This document shows positions 5,771-6,716 of a stretch of DNA of 6,716 nucleotides, piece after piece; position 1 is the first letter of the stretch; the number at the start of each line of letters is the position of its first letter. The stretch is from Actinomycetes bacterium (GTDB taxonomy: Bacteria; Actinomycetota; Acidimicrobiia; Acidimicrobiales; JAJYPT01): positions 1-6,716 of the forward strand of contig JAJYPT010000097.1 of assembly GCA_021795135.1 (NCBI GenBank). Direction: 5' to 3'. The notes below the pieces were generated by a model. The model was not told where the DNA came from, did no database searches, and was given only the letters and a program-made list of their open reading frames with translations. Made by a program: the position numbers and the translations under genes.

Positions 5771-5924
5771 AGTTGTATTGGCGAGATTATTCCAGCTCCT
5801 AAAAGCAGATTTTCTTATTTGTTGCCTAAGTAGTTTCCTTTTTGCCTTGGAATCCCTTTAGAAGTTGTTTGCCACTATATTGAGAACCAAAGACAACTGC
5901 ATAAATGCCAAAGGTTCGCTAAAT

Positions 5925-5947
5925 TTAGCTGCTTGAATTCTCAGCTA
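5925..5947 (-). terminator. Weak stem-loop downstream of the membrane-protein gene
   Basis: TAGCTG (5925-5930) and CAGCTA (5942-5947) pair around an 11-base loop, 40 bp beyond the stop of the minus-strand gene at 5987. It overlaps the palindrome GCTAAATTTAGC (5917-5928). No T-run follows on the minus strand, so a termination role is only suggested by position. Confidence 0.2.
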
Positions 5948-5986
5948 GGTTTTAAGGTGGCAAATATAGTTATCGATACATTTTAA

Positions 5987-6716
5987 CTAATGAGATAAAA
6001 GCTTGTGAATTCCTTTGTGTAATATTAGAAAACTTTGCCATGAAGTTGTTGTGTCTAATACAAATATTGAAGCCATTACTCCAGTTACAACTGCTAAATA
6101 AATAGCAAGAGCACGAAATCTCCATCCAGCTATTTTACCCCCCAGTTGCAAAAAACTATTTTGGATAGCAGGTATAAATCGTCCAAGTACATGGAAGGTA
6201 GTTACAATAAACCAAATAACGAAGATAATTTTGTGCAATTGGATCATGCTAATTGAAATCCCTGCAATTGTTATAAGGCTTTGTGTTGATTTTAGAGGTC
6301 CTAGAAAAACCAAAGCTATTCCACTGCCTAGCACTCCAAGAGTGCTAATTATCATAAAAGGACCAAGTAATCTCAATACTAAAGGTGGAGGTCCAGCAAT
6401 TTTATATTGTCTATTTCCACTGTAATAACGAATGAAACGCCAAAAAGTAGTAGCTATTTTTAGTAGGGTTGGAGGTATCATTAAAGTGCCTAAGATAATG
6501 TGCCACTGAACAAAGTGTCTTATAGATACTAGAGTTAGCCCTTCTAAAAATAAAAGTATAAGTAACAAGATACCCGACCAAGCAGTTATTCTGGCATTGC
6601 CAGCAGCTCCTCCGGTTTTTGGAGAGGTTGGATTTTTACGATGAGTTTGTCCTAGTGCTACAGGTATTGCCTCAGCAAGGGGGTCCGGTAATTTTTCTAA
6701 AGGAATTTTTTGACTC
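5987..6716 (-). CDS. Multi-helix membrane protein, probable b-type cytochrome-like (5' end outside window)
   Basis: The frame is open from the right edge (first full codon at 6715) to a TAG at 5987-5989, giving 242 residues; the true start lies outside. A TTG at 6568 sits inside the first membrane helix and is not the start. A soluble Pro-rich N-terminal part (1-45 of the fragment) precedes about five hydrophobic segments at roughly 46-66, 70-92, 113-138, 159-180 and 201-220. Histidines H67 and H72 (IRHFVQWH), H161 (QLHK) and H175 (TFHVLG) lie at helix ends or inside helices, as expected for heme ligands in cytochrome b561/ferric-reductase-like proteins. The loop YYSGNRQYKIAGPPPLVLRL (98-117) is the most distinctive part; I recall a very similar motif in uncharacterised actinobacterial membrane proteins. 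A role in electron transfer across the inner membrane is inferred from the histidines only. No redox partner gene lies within the window; any operon mates would be to the right. Confidence 0.68.
   Translation of the reverse strand, partial: SQKIPLEKLPDPLAEAIPVALGQTHRKNPTSPKTGGAAGNARITAWSGILLLILLFLEGLTLVSIRHFVQWHIILGTLMIPPTLLKIATTFWRFIRYYSGNRQYKIAGPPPLVLRLLGPFMIISTLGVLGSGIALVFLGPLKSTQSLITIAGISISMIQLHKIIFVIWFIVTTFHVLGRFIPAIQNSFLQLGGKIAGWRFRALAIYLAVVTGVMASIFVLDTTTSWQSFLILHKGIHKLLSH

Larger units (their letters stand above)
5582..5986. other. Intergenic spacer of about 400 bp without an accepted gene
   Basis: Between the SixA gene start and the end of the membrane-protein gene, both on the minus strand. 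It holds a locally G+C-rich inverted-repeat patch (5636-5770), a 12-bp palindrome GCTAAATTTAGC (5917-5928), a TAGCTG/CAGCTA stem (5925-5947), and the pair TTTGCCAC (5868-5875) / GTGGCAAA (5957-5964). Two short open stretches (plus 5733-5861; minus 5857-5729 in the SixA frame) are discussed as rejected. The SixA promoter must lie in the part nearest 5582-5640; TTTAAA and TAATCT spaced 17 bp apart are present there on the minus strand but are poor matches. Confidence 0.6.

Noticed and set aside
5733..5861. Plus-strand ATG reading frame of 42 codons (starts MAYRSSNKTT, ends FALESL) in the large spacer.
   Set aside because: No ribosome site, no recognisable domain, and it overlaps the inverted-repeat patch. 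An open stretch of this length is expected a few times by chance; kept only as a note.
5572..5947. Minus-strand open stretches in the same frame as SixA (43 codons 5857-5729, with TGGVVLLED reminiscent of a Nudix start, and 28 codons 5944-5861), read as a decayed gene or fusion partner.
   Set aside because: Stops occur at about the random rate for this base composition, there is no start codon for the longest stretch, no Nudix box is visible, and the resemblance rests on a few residues.
1854..5964. Scattered GTGGCAAA octamers (1854, 1966, 5957 and inverted at 5868).
   Set aside because: Flanks differ, spacing is irregular and no common position relative to genes was seen.

Overview
The window is AT-rich DNA (by eye roughly 35-37% G+C) from a free-living bacterium. 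It holds six protein genes: two run off the window edges, one is a two-repeat secreted or membrane-anchored protein of unknown function, and three can be assigned to families with good confidence. Three genes point to an actinobacterium-like lineage with unusually low G+C: the chloride channel subtype (SLGREA and NVPLAG signatures), the membrane protein with the GPPPLVLRLLGP motif, and the single-domain GAF protein with ETYCQ...VIPNT...IGAPI. I recognise all three from memory of actinobacterial proteins, so the taxonomic call is an inference and the low G+C is atypical for that phylum. I found no mobile element, CRISPR array, tRNA or rRNA gene.

Layout. 1-966 (-): the first 322 residues of a CLC chloride channel/transporter, truncated by the left edge. 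967-1188: a divergent promoter region with a perfect 16-bp palindrome. 1189-1842 (+): a 217-residue exported protein with two tandem PepSY-like repeats. 1843-2220: a convergent spacer with a perfect 11-bp hairpin. 2221-2739 (-): a stand-alone GAF sensor protein. 2740-2916: a very AT-rich divergent spacer in which the same 12-bp motif sits in front of both flanking genes. 2917-5010 (+): a PAS-PAS-GGDEF-EAL protein with apparently intact cyclase, inhibitory-site and phosphodiesterase residues. 5060-5566 (-): a SixA-type histidine phosphatase that must start at a non-ATG codon to keep its catalytic RHA motif. 5582-5986: a spacer of about 400 bp with a locally G+C-rich, nested inverted-repeat patch of unknown nature. 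5987-6716 (-): the C-terminal 242 residues of a multi-helix, probably heme-binding membrane protein, truncated by the right edge.

How the genes may work together. The clearest functional unit is the divergent GAF / PAS-PAS-GGDEF-EAL pair, which looks like a cyclic di-GMP signalling module. GAF domains of this subtype are, as I recall, often fused to GGDEF/EAL proteins; here the GAF is a separate gene and shares an upstream motif with the enzyme, suggesting co-regulation. The other genes (anion transport, exported repeat protein, SixA phosphatase, membrane redox protein) show no clear pathway link to it. I see no completely new system. The best leads are the split GAF/c-di-GMP pair, the non-ATG SixA start, the two-repeat exported protein and the structured spacer at about 5636-5770.
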